18,276 nucleotides of DNA. It comes from Schizophyllum amplum (taxonomy: Eukaryota; Basidiomycota; Agaricomycetes; Agaricales; Schizophyllaceae). A program made the position numbers and the translations under genes. The stretch covers positions 1 to 18,276 of the forward strand of contig VDMD01000272.1 in assembly GCA_007026445.1 (NCBI GenBank), read 5' to 3'. Positions 10,390-18,276 of this stretch are shown here, one piece after another. Below the pieces are notes generated by a model. The model saw only the letters and a program-made list of their open reading frames with translations, ran no database searches and was not told the DNA's origin. Positions within the stretch are counted from its first letter, which is position 1. Each line of letters begins with the position of its first letter.

Positions 10390-10689
10390 GCGCCCAACTT
10401 CGTCCGCTTTGTTGTCCAGTCTGAAAAGCTCCTCGATACTCTGGCGCTAGCTAGCTGGTTACAAGCCAATATTGTCGACCATCGAACTTCAGGTGGCAAC
10501 GAGTGCAGCATTACGCACGTTTGGCTTGATTGGCGACCTGCCGTGCCGCGTCGACACGGCATTTGCCGAAAGACACAGCCATCGACTTAATACGGTAATT
10601 GTCGTCCCGACGCTGCAACGTTCCGCAACCTGCCGAATGCGCACGCGGACCGGTTCACTATTGAGAACGATCGCCGGCGCACAAGTTGA
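10390..10689 (+). pseudogene. Broken coding fragment, F-box/LRR-like
   Basis: Three segments read as good protein but in shifting frames. 10390 to about 10480 (frame 1) includes NFVRFVVQSEKLLDTLALAS. About 10485-10608 (frame 2) includes ALRTFGLIGDLP and HRLNTVIVV. About 10609-10689 (frame 1) includes FRNLPNAHADRFTIEND and ends at TGA. No intron of usable length connects them; single-base shifts near 10482 and 10608 would. No start codon or upstream exon is seen in 10140-10389, which otherwise holds nothing supportable. It resembles the C-terminal part of an LRR-like protein, but the family is not certain. It ends 13 nt before the DOT1 start codon. An alternative is that part of it is an upstream exon of the DOT1 gene, through a donor GTAATT at 10595. 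Confidence 0.4.
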
Positions 10690-10702
10690 CTACGCGCCTT
10701 AA

Positions 10703-11994
10703 ATGAAGTCGACGCCAGAAGTTCATACCTTCAAGCTGTGGACAGGACAAGAGCGCAAAGCGTTAACTTCGACCGAACGCTCGCGAATTCATCGACAGCA
10801 GCCTCATGTGCGAGAGAGAGAGAGACTGTCTTCCAAAAACCGGAGGTAAGTTGCAGTTATATGACGCTTATGAGGTTGATTTTGACCTGAACTACAGGGA
10901 CAAGATGGCGAAACGCCTGCAGGAGTTAAGAGCTAAAGAGTTGGAGTTGAACGAGATACTCTGTCAAGGTTAGCCCGAAAAGTCGTTGTATATGCGTATT
11001 GTATTCAACCATCGTCAGCCGATATTAGTGGGGGAAGTACGCTTCGAACTGAGCAGATGTCACCTAAGACTGGATTGGAAGGTGTGTACATATTTCTTCG
11101 AAGTAATACGGGTTCTTACAATCTGTGTTAGCTGTTCAGGGGTCACAGGTCATGAACCTCGTTCGCGAGGTACGGCAAGCCGAGATCGACGCCGATGTCA
11201 AGACGCTATCTTCACGCGGGAAGGAGCGCAACATAACGTATGGCGAGCTGCAGCCCCACTTCGCGTTCATGATATTCGATGAACATCGGTTGGGTCGTGA
11301 CTCGACCGTTGTCGACTTAGGGTCTGGCATAGGCAACCTTGTGGTACAGGCAGCCGTCCAAACCGGTTGCTCTGCCTTTGGAGTAGAGCTGAGGCCAGAG
11401 CTTGCGTGCCTTGCGGAGAGGATCAGGCGAGCGACAGTGCAAGAGTGCGAAGAAAGAGGGATTTGCATGGGCAACGTTACTCTGGAATCGGGGGACATGT
11501 TTGCCAGCACTTTGCTGCCGCATTGGATAAGACAGGCAGACCTGATTATTGTGAACAACAAGGCTTTCAGCAGCGAATGTAAGCACTTCACAACGAAAGA
11601 ACGCCATATCCATTTGCTTACTTCTCTCAGTGAACGAAGCAATCATTGCACGGCTCCTGCTGAAAGCGAAACACGGAGCGAGTATTGTGTCGACGGCGCT
11701 CTTCATTACTGGGCAACGCACACGATATGCCAGACCGCGAGATTACGAGACCTCCGTCGGCGGTGGAAAGATTTATGTCGGTACTCGTTTTGTCTTCTAT
11801 CAATATTTGTGATTGAAGAAACTTTCCAGAGGTACCCAGATGAAAAGCGGTTGGAGGTCACTATTCGTCCCTTCCCTCCTGATGCAGTGTCTTGGACGGA
11901 TGCTGGCGGTGAGTATTATATTCATCGCATGTTCGACGGGACACAAGTACGCACTGCGCACGATTCTCTTCGACAATCATACCTAGGTGCTTGA
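10703..11994 (+). CDS. DOT1-type histone H3-K79 methyltransferase, compact
   Basis: Proposed CDS join(10703..10845,10898..10968,11019..11081,11132..11578,11631..11762,11819..11994), 343 aa, with all phases agreeing. The family transfers methyl groups from S-adenosylmethionine to lysine 79 of histone H3 in nucleosomes. Visible DOT1 motifs are YGEL (129-132), the SAM-binding loop DLGSGIGN (154-161), acidic E178 after the next strand, GDMF (213-216), VNNKAF with SSELNE (233-244), and a C-terminal WTDAGGEYYIH (about 311-321) matching the WTxxGGEYYI end of the fungal catalytic core. Residues 1-90 are highly basic with heptad-like RLQELRAKELELNEIL, which could bind nucleosome or DNA as the lysine-rich N terminus of yeast Dot1 does. 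It is much shorter than yeast Dot1. The fifth intron could use a donor at 11781 instead (38 nt). The first exon may extend upstream. Confidence 0.85.
10812..10825 (+). repeat. (GA)7 dinucleotide run inside DOT1 exon 1
   Basis: Seven GA units in the first coding exon encode an alternating Arg/Glu stretch. Slippage by one unit would shift the reading frame before the catalytic domain. Confidence 0.8.
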
Positions 11995-12296
11995 TCTACC
12001 TTTATTTGCGGTTTTGTGTCTGCCGTACACGACTGCCTTCTGAAATTGAGACTGTGCATAGAGCGCATTTCTATGCGCGCGTTCTGCGCCGGCAAGAAGT
12101 GTCTATAAATGTTTATCTGAGTTTGAACGTCCGCTTCGCGCGTAGATCATGGCAGCGTGTATCATTCATGCTGCGAATTTCTCATAATTTTTGCGAACGT
12201 GAGTGAGAACCAGGGCGATTGCTGGGACAATATTACACCATACACGCGCGACGACAGTGTCAGGTCCCAACGCACGTCTGTAGTTCATCGCGCGAT
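11995..12296. other. Shared 3' region of convergent DOT1 and JmjC genes
   Basis: The 302 bp between the two stop codons hold both 3' UTRs and no supportable open frame. A small hairpin (GCATAG, 9-nt loop, CTATGC, near 12056-12076) is present. No clear terminator or polyadenylation consensus stands out. Confidence 0.5.
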
Positions 12297-14782
12297 TTAC
12301 TGACTATCTACAAGAAAGTCCAGCATCACGTAGTCACCGGGATCCGTCCAATCTCCTCCGCTGCGATTGTACTCCCGGATGCGAGTGTACCAGTCTTGGT
12401 TTGACTCGTGGGACAGGCGGGGTGCGAGGCTGTCTATGACTTGTTTGCATATATCCACCGCTCGGTAGTCGACATCGTATGCCATCCACTGCCCGTATCC
12501 ACTCAGCATGCGTTTCAGCAAACTTCCAGCCTCAGTACGCTGTTTTGCTGGTACAGATGCTGGCTCCGCTGCCTTTTCGCTAATGTATCGATCTGGCCAA
12601 AGGACCATCAGACACAACGCGATCATACTTTTGCGCTTGTAGCCTGAGGTGGTATGAGTAACTTGTATCGCGTGAGCATGTTTTACGCACGTTCGCCTTC
12701 TTCAATTCTGCTTGGCAAAGAAATGGCAAGATAGATGAGCATGACTTGCAGTAAAACATGGTCGTGGTTCGTTCCTCTGGTGTTGACAAGTACTTCAAAG
12801 GCGCGAATGAACTCCATCCGATGTAGGTGATGCATAGAGCACAGGTGTTTGCCGACGGTGGCGCAATGGACGGGAGTGAGAACGGCGTGCGCCACCCCTG
12901 CAGGTTGAACTCTGTAAAGCTATGTATCAATATTCCACACAATATAATGTGAAGACGTACAGTATGTCTCCTTCCTCAAGAAGAATACATCCACCAAGTT
13001 CAGGGAGAATGCGCCAGTCGCTGTCTGGAATGTCAAAGTCGTCGCGTGAGGCTCCAAACTCAGATGTTCCCGCTACGATGTGCTTCATGCGACTGGACAG
13101 ATTGGCGAACGTAGGGTCGTCTGGGGCAGGAAAGCGAAGGATAATCCAGATTTTAACGCCTTTTCCGCGAACTTCGATTGTCGTCCCAAGCCCAGTTGCA
13201 TCGTAATGGAAGTGAGTCAGAAAGCCTCGCTGGTGCAGCAACGCCCAATCCGCCGTGCGGATCGCGTCTGCGGGCAGGAGGTCGTATCCGGATAATCCGG
13301 CGTCGTATGATTTTGTGCGCACTTCGATATGGCCGTCAGACAGGCGACTGTAAAACAATCAGTAACGGAATTCGCTGAATATCGAAGACCTCGTACTCTA
13401 TGAGAGGATGACTGCCAGGTAAGCCAGGTGGAAGGTCCAGCACACATCTGGGTACGGAATTTTTGTCATCTAGGTGAGCTCTGAATTCCTTCAGTGTCAT
13501 CATAGTACGGAATTCGGCTTCATCGTCAGCTGCTACTTGCTGCTTGCCCTTGCGAGCTTTCGTCGTTCTACTGTTGCACCGAAGTTGATCATGCGACGCC
13601 TTGGACTGTTCCTCATTGGAACCTTGCGCACGTCGTTGTACAGCGGATTGTGTTTCTCGACGATATGCGTCTGGCGGGTGTGTCAACTTAGCGGATTGTG
13701 TTGAGAGTCGACTAACCATGAAACTCCCGAGGGTGAGTGACATTGACGCCTAGTCCACCCCCTCCGGGAAAATGCCTGCCCCAGTATGCCAGAGACATCG
13801 CGGCGTCTTCATCTTCCGCAGTTAAGTTTTGGTCAACGTGCGTGCCTGCACCTTTCAAGAGAACTACAACGCCTCGTTCAGTAGCCTGGACGACTCTGTT
13901 GTACAGTTCACGCGATGCGCCGTCGTATGCAATTTCCAAGAACATATCGGGGCGGTCTTTAGCATTTGGGAAGTTTTGAGCGCACAATGCCGCGTATCTC
14001 GCATCCTAAATTGAGGTTAACGAAGCTCTTGATCAGCTTGACAAGCGCATGTCACCCAAGCAAGAGCGTTGTCTGCCATTGTATTTGAGGACTTGTAGTA
14101 TGGCACGTAGGTCTTCACATTCAGTGACGGCCATATCATTGTTGGCGTGTCAGGATCCGCTGGCACGTCGATCGTAAGGTCTCGCAGTTCCTGTTTGTTG
14201 ACTGTTTCCGGATTCGGTTGAGCATACCTTGAACCGCTGTGTGTAAGCACGGTGAGCATCTCAGTGCTAGAAGGAACTAACGCGTTCGAGGGGTTCACTC
14301 CGGACATGCTTGAATGGATTTGGGCGTGAACTTCCGTGTCAACAGCGCTGCTATTCATGAGCAGACCTCGCTAAAGAAAAGTTGACAACGTACTTATCGA
14401 CTGTCATTGCTGTAGATGCAGACGTATATGAAGCCGTCTTCAGTGAGTCGTGTTCCAGACCATTCATTTGACGTAATTGAGGCGCGTTTCCCCACATTGA
14501 GTCCTCCATGCCACCTCCATCGGCCCCAGCTTCTTCGGATTCGACGTTCCATGCTGGCAGCACTAAATCCTGATGCAAATGCTCGTATTTCTGAGTGGGA
14601 GCGCTGCTGTCGCGCAATGCATCCATTGCGGCGCTCGTTTGTGCGACGGCGGTAGTAGGCAATGACTCCCCGACGCCGAAAAGAACAGTATCGTACTGCG
14701 GTTGCGGGTGAGGTGGTCCGTGACGTTTTTTACGCTTTTTAGGAACGTGGACAATACTTGGATCTTCCGAGATAAACTCCAT
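12297..14782 (-). CDS. JmjC-domain protein (2-oxoglutarate/Fe(II) oxygenase)
   Basis: Proposed CDS complement(join(12297..12643,12691..12911,12961..13347,13397..13670,13717..14005,14056..14347,14394..14782)), 732 aa. Six introns of 46-50 nt all keep phase, most with good branch motifs. Residues 14-20 (PKKRKKR) form a strong monopartite nuclear localisation signal. Residues 449-554 form the cupin/JmjC core: THFHYD gives the H462-x-D464 iron ligands, then T470/T471 and RGKGVKIW (475-482) for 2-oxoglutarate, then EEGDIL and PAGVAHAV with the third ligand H552. All key residues are present, so it may be active. JmjC proteins demethylate histone lysines or hydroxylate proteins; which applies here is not visible, and no PHD, Tudor or JmjN domain was seen. 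Residues 324-370 are Arg/Lys/Gln-rich and probably disordered. It is convergent with the DOT1 gene. Confidence 0.85.
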
Positions 14783-14961
14783 GTGAGACGTTTGAGTGAA
14801 AGCAGTAGAGCGTCGGGGCGCGTCGCTGACTTTGGTGGGCTTTGGAAGGAAAGCGCGAGCAGAGGAGGTGTCACATGGTCACACGGATTTTGCCATACTC
14901 CGCATTGGTATAACCCGTTTTGATTCGCCCAATCAGGCGTTCCAAATTGGTATTCTGTTTT

Positions 14962-15070
14962 GGGATTCTTCATTGGGATTCCTAATCTAGAAACCGGATT
15001 GGGAAACCGAATAGGGAATCCAGATCAGGAAATCGCATCAGGAATGCACTTTGGGAAACCGGCCTGGGAT
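14962..15070 (+). repeat. Degenerate ~13-bp tandem repeat (minisatellite)
   Basis: About eight to nine diverged units each begin with GGGA or a variant, for example GGGATTCTTCATT, GGGAAACCGAATA, GGGAATCCAGATC and GGGAAACCGGCCT. The rough consensus is GGGAAWCCGNATT with a 12-14 bp period. It lies 180-290 bp upstream of the JmjC start codon and 145 bp past the stop of the next gene, so it occupies most of that 432-bp interval. Confidence 0.75.
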
Positions 15071-15214
15071 GTCCTATGCCGCTGGTGGTCCACGTCCTCA
15101 TGTGTGTACGCTCACACACTACGCCAGACATCTTGTCACATTGTGCGCGTCGATACAGTATATGCATGATGTGGACAATAAACATCATCTACTATGGTAT
15201 ACGATTTAAACAGT

Positions 15215-16471
15215 CTATGAACGACCATAATTTACGTCCACAACCATCCTCATGGCCCGCGACGCGTCCCGCTCATCGGTCTCCTCTTCATCATTCGTGT
15301 CCTCAGTAGCACGTTCCTTACCTTTCTTGGACTGTGCCGGCGAGTCTTCGAGGTCGAAAGACGGTGTCGCTCGCTTTAGCGTGCGGCGTTTCTTGTGCGA
15401 AGCGGGGGGAGATGTGAGTCTCGCCATATGAGCGATCTTAAAAAGTTGGTCAGCTAAAGGAAGGGGATGTACATGCGACGCGCAACAGACGTTCGACGGG
15501 CCGTTGTCCTCAAGCGCAACTGCACGTAGCAAGCATAAGAATTTGTGTCGATTGCCATCGTCCCTCATGGGGGCTAGGGCGAACGACATTTTGCACGTTA
15601 CGATGTCTCCGGTCTGGAAGTCAGACGCCTGGGCTGTTTTGTATCTGGCCAGAGTCTTTAGATATAATCGTGAATGACCGATTACATGACGCACCGACGC
15701 CTCTGCACAGCAGAGTCATACACCGCTTTCGCGAACGTGACGTGATTCTCTTGCGCGTAGACCCAGTGAGGGTCGCTAGAACATACGGCTCTGAGCGATC
15801 CGTTGGGATCAACATCATCCTCGATCTCCATGATGTCCTCGGGATCAACGTCATTAACATGGGAAAGATAGCGGCAGGAAAGTTCGATGCATGGTCCAAA
15901 TTTCGTCGACGTGAAGGGAGGAATCTGCACGGAGCAACCGACAGTACGCTGGAAGAAGGCCGCGACCTTCATCATGTTGCTGAGCGCTTGGTTGAAAACC
16001 GAGTGATCGAAGCCGACGAGAACCAACGAGCGACGATAGGACCTGGCTTTATCGACAGTCGCGGTTCTGCAGACAGTCAGTGGTGTTAAGTACTAGACTT
16101 GTTGGAACGCACTTTATGGGGTCGAACGCCTTCACCAGCAGCGCACCGGTTATCTCCACCTGCAGCTCCATGTCGTTGTCCAACGCCTCAACAGCGACCT
16201 TCATCCTGTCGTTGAAGCTGCCAGTTATGCTCATGACTTGCGATACGTTGTCATCCTGTAACCGCGTTCAGAGGGGTGTGAGAAAGCATATCGTAGAGCG
16301 TACCTGAAGGATTGTACCCAACCCTCTATCCTCCATCGCGTTCGCGCGATGTGCGTATGCAGCCTTCAAGGCAGCGTCTAGAAGAAGAACACTTGAGCAA
16401 TCGTTCATGCGCATAAAGATATACGTACCGGCTGCAAGTACGTCGTACGAAGGTGGAAATCCGTAGCTCAT
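15215..16471 (-). CDS. Unrecognised protein with basic/acidic C-terminal tail
   Basis: Proposed CDS complement(join(15215..15655,15709..16066,16113..16255,16304..16471)), 369 aa. The first two introns are strong: 48 nt GTACGC with CTGAAC branch, and 46 nt GTGCGT with CTGAC. The third (15708-15656, 53 nt, GTGCAG...AAAG) is weak; it keeps frame but removes a protein-like SRLYLK segment, so a frame slip near 15694 is the alternative. No domain was recognised. The N-terminal 290 residues look folded (VYAQENHVTFAKAVYDSA, ARYKTAQASDFQTGDIV). The tail holds basic KKRRTLKR then an acidic EDTNDEEETDERD stretch, suggesting a nuclear protein. Within exon 4, GTCTGT...CTGACC...TTTTTAAG outlines a further possible 54-nt intron without stops. 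A TATAAAAG box is 33 nt upstream of the start. It may be a lineage-restricted agaricomycete family. Confidence 0.68.
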
Positions 16472-16503
16472 GTCGGCCTGTCATATGCTCATGCATCTGC
16501 TCG

Positions 16504-16511
16504 CTTTTATA
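16504..16511 (-). promoter_or_regulatory. TATA box TATAAAAG
   Basis: TATAAAAG on the minus strand lies 33 nt before the ATG at 16471, which predicts a very short 5' leader. The same octamer occurs at 5939-5932 near the other single-gene minus-strand start. Confidence 0.55.
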
Positions 16512-17495
16512 GTACCCCTGCCTGAGAAGATAACCCGTTACCGCTCCTTTCATGCCCCAAAAAAGTAAGAAAACGCTTACGACGTCACGCTTACGAAGCG
16601 ATAGGCGCGGACAGAAAATAAGGCGCTCCAGTTTCAAACGGCGAGACTTGAGTTCATCGGGTGAATCCGTCATGTCAAGCATTTCATGAGCGTCGGGTCT
16701 GCGTTCGTACGTGCCTAGTGTAGTATGCGTCGCCTCGTTACAGTACATGCGTTGACCTCGCGTCTAACCATACAGGCTGAGTATCTATGCCTTTGTCGCG
16801 AACGTCAGCATATCCTCCTTGCCAATGAAACGATCTACTCCATTGAACTTGATCGTAGCGACATCAGGGCGAACGAAGTGTGCATATGTATATGTCCGGA
16901 TTCTGATAGTCTGCTCCGTAAAGTTCCTGATGGTACGCAGTGAAAGACAGTTCCCCATTGGTTCTCCAGTGCCGATATTGACTTTAACGCAGAGGCAAGA
17001 AGAGTTAGGTTACTAAGTCGCGTGCAGAGTGCGCAAGTCAAGACTCAACAAATATCTTCATCCATTTTGCCCGTTTAACACGATCTACATAAGATAAGAT
17101 GTCTTCAACTGCAAGTGGTTCGTACGCGGTGCAAGGCATTTAATCGTGGGAAAAAAATGGTGCTTGAATTTGACTGTCACGCGGTGCGGCAGCCATCTAA
17201 GCTTTTGCCTCCGTGTCGAAGGATGCTTTCTACACAATTTGAACACAACTAAAGCCTCCTTCCGCACAGGTGTGAATTGCCTGTTGACAAATGTACCGCA
17301 TGCGCCGGCTGACAAAAAAAACGTCGCCATTATCGGCATTGACCCTTGTCTTGACTCGGGGAACGTCCAAAACTGCCGCAAAGCCGAACGCAGCCACCAG
17401 ATATTTGGGGAGTCTGTATAACCTTTAATACGGATCGTCAAGTCCGGAAGTCCCTTGCGCTCCTGGCGATTTTCAGTTATCCGCTCTTGACGTCT
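16512..17495. other. Divergent promoter region (~1 kb)
   Basis: This region separates the unrecognised minus-strand gene from the + strand gene at 17496. Near its left end two identical CGCTTACG octamers (16574-16581 and 16588-16595) bracket GACGTCA, a CRE/bZIP-like core. Near its right end TGTATAAC (about 17415-17422) is a possible TATA element about 75 nt before the ATG. Open frames here, including a 140-codon minus frame at 16748-16326 that overlaps the gene below, show no motif and are not called. Confidence 0.45.
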
Positions 17496-18276
17496 ATGAG
17501 CGATAAGCCGCGTCGTACGAGTAGGACAATGACTCCGTCTGCGAAGAAAGTGCTATCGTACGTCTTGCCTGTTTCGCTTCTCCCGCTCAGTGACCATTGG
17601 ACTTACAAGAAAAGCAGGGATAACTCCGAGCGAGACGCGCAAGACAGCGATGCAGAAGACAGTGTTCCGGTCGTCAAGCCATCCGGTCGCAAAGAGCCTC
17701 ATACGAAGAGCGTCGCGCCACGTTCGAAGGCAAGCTCGGGCAAAGACACAAAGTCTCCTGCAAGCAGCGAACGTCGGTCCGTGCCTCCCAAGATCAGCCA
17801 CAGCGCAAGATCTGTCACACCCGTGCAAGCTTCTGATGAAGGCGGCTCACCTCCGCCTGTGATCTCTCCTGAGGTGCGTCAACCATAGCACGAGACGTAC
17901 GAACAGACCGCTCATGCGGCGTTATACCCCTACAGAAACCGACTGGCGATATTCGTTCGGCAACCAAAAAGTCGAATGCGAAACGGATCGTGAAGCGCTC
18001 CGACGTTACCAAGTACGACCACACTTTCCGTTGCAGTTCGCATGTCACTACTGACAAATCACACCGTCCCAGGTTCTACGACGATGAGGCAGAGGAAGAG
18101 GACGATGGCGAGGGAGAAGATAACTCATCGTACGAATTCTTTCCTGTGTAGTCAACTTTTACTCACAGTCCTATAGCGCTGGTGAAGATGGATTATCTGA
18201 GCACGAGATTAGAACAAGGAAGCGCCGCAATGCCGTGTATGTATATATTTCACACGTGTTGCATACGACTACTGAC
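17496..18276 (+). CDS. Charged Ser-rich protein, 5' part (runs off window)
   Basis: Proposed partial CDS join(17496..17557,17618..17873,17936..18012,18073..18129,18177..18236), about 170 residues so far; the last bases (18237-18276) are an intron starting GTATGT that runs out of the window at a TACTGAC branch motif. All joins keep phase. The protein opens MSDKPRRTSRTMTPSAKKVL, continues with an acidic DAQDSDAEDS patch, a long Ser/Lys/Pro stretch, then DDEAEEEDDGEGED and EIRTRKRR. It is low complexity and probably an intrinsically disordered nuclear protein; no domain is visible in this part. Two of its introns (17558-17617 and 18013-18072) are 60 nt and stop-free, so naive translation adds a hydrophobic insert after KKVLS. 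The first intron has a tandem AAAG/CAG acceptor choice. Function is unknown. Confidence 0.65.

Noticed and set aside
11136..11642. 168-codon minus-strand open frame
   Set aside because: It lies antisense to the DOT1 core, whose conserved motifs fix the true strand.
11911..11925. GTGAGT donor-like site near the DOT1 C terminus
   Set aside because: It encodes part of the conserved GGEYYIH motif, so it is exon.
16326..16748. 140-codon minus-strand open frame
   Set aside because: It runs through the TATA box and the first exon of the gene at 16471 in another frame; the spliced gene has better coding character.
17561..17617. Hydrophobic segment (YVLPVSLLPL) as a membrane helix in the charged protein
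   Set aside because: It is flanked by a GTACGT donor and a GCAG acceptor of 60 nt; it is most likely intron read in frame.
1..18276. tRNA genes, CRISPR arrays, intact transposons or bacterial-style operons
   Set aside because: No tRNA box A/B pair, regular spacer-repeat array, transposase or reverse transcriptase motif, or Shine-Dalgarno-linked gene chain was seen.

Overview
The window looks like nuclear DNA of a filamentous basidiomycete, most likely an agaricomycete. Genes are split by many introns of about 46-60 nt with GTRNGY donors, CTNAC/CTGAY branch-like motifs and YAG (sometimes AAG) acceptors. Base composition is near 50% GC, genes are densely packed on both strands, and the proteins include F-box/LRR-like paralogs, a DOT1-type methyltransferase and a JmjC protein. 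Family calls come from reading motifs, with no database search. Exon joins were worked out by hand from phase agreement.

Left part (1-10139). After an unassigned first 640 nt there are three divergent paralogs on the + strand (758-1942, 2239-3505, 6738-7979), each about 376-385 aa. Each has an F-box-like N terminus, a leucine-rich body and a phase-1 intron at the same place about two thirds along. Between paralogs 2 and 3 a minus-strand gene (5963-4643) encodes a protein with a nucleotidyltransferase-like GS...DxD...D signature. A 70-bp repeat (87% identical) flanks it, and copy B sits in the upstream region of paralog 3. A fourth, differently built F-box-like gene (8498-10139) shows signs of frame decay.

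Middle part (10140-14782). A broken coding fragment (10390-10689) lies directly before a compact six-exon DOT1-type (histone H3 lysine 79) methyltransferase gene (10703-11994, +). Tail-to-tail with it is a seven-exon JmjC-domain gene (14782-12297, -) with an N-terminal nuclear localisation signal and the full H-x-D...H iron triad. The two are a putative chromatin writer and 2-oxoglutarate oxygenase about 300 bp apart at their 3' ends.

Right part (14783-18276). A degenerate ~13-bp minisatellite occupies the upstream region of the JmjC gene. Next is an unrecognised four-exon minus-strand gene (16471-15215) with a clear TATAAAAG box. A ~1-kb divergent region separates it from a + strand gene (17496 to beyond the window) encoding a charged, serine-rich, probably disordered protein; the window ends inside one of its introns.

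How the genes might work together is inference only. The F-box-like proteins would be substrate adaptors of SCF ubiquitin ligases. DOT1 and JmjC would act on chromatin. Nothing in the sequence proves that they form one pathway. No tRNA, rRNA, CRISPR array or intact transposon was seen.
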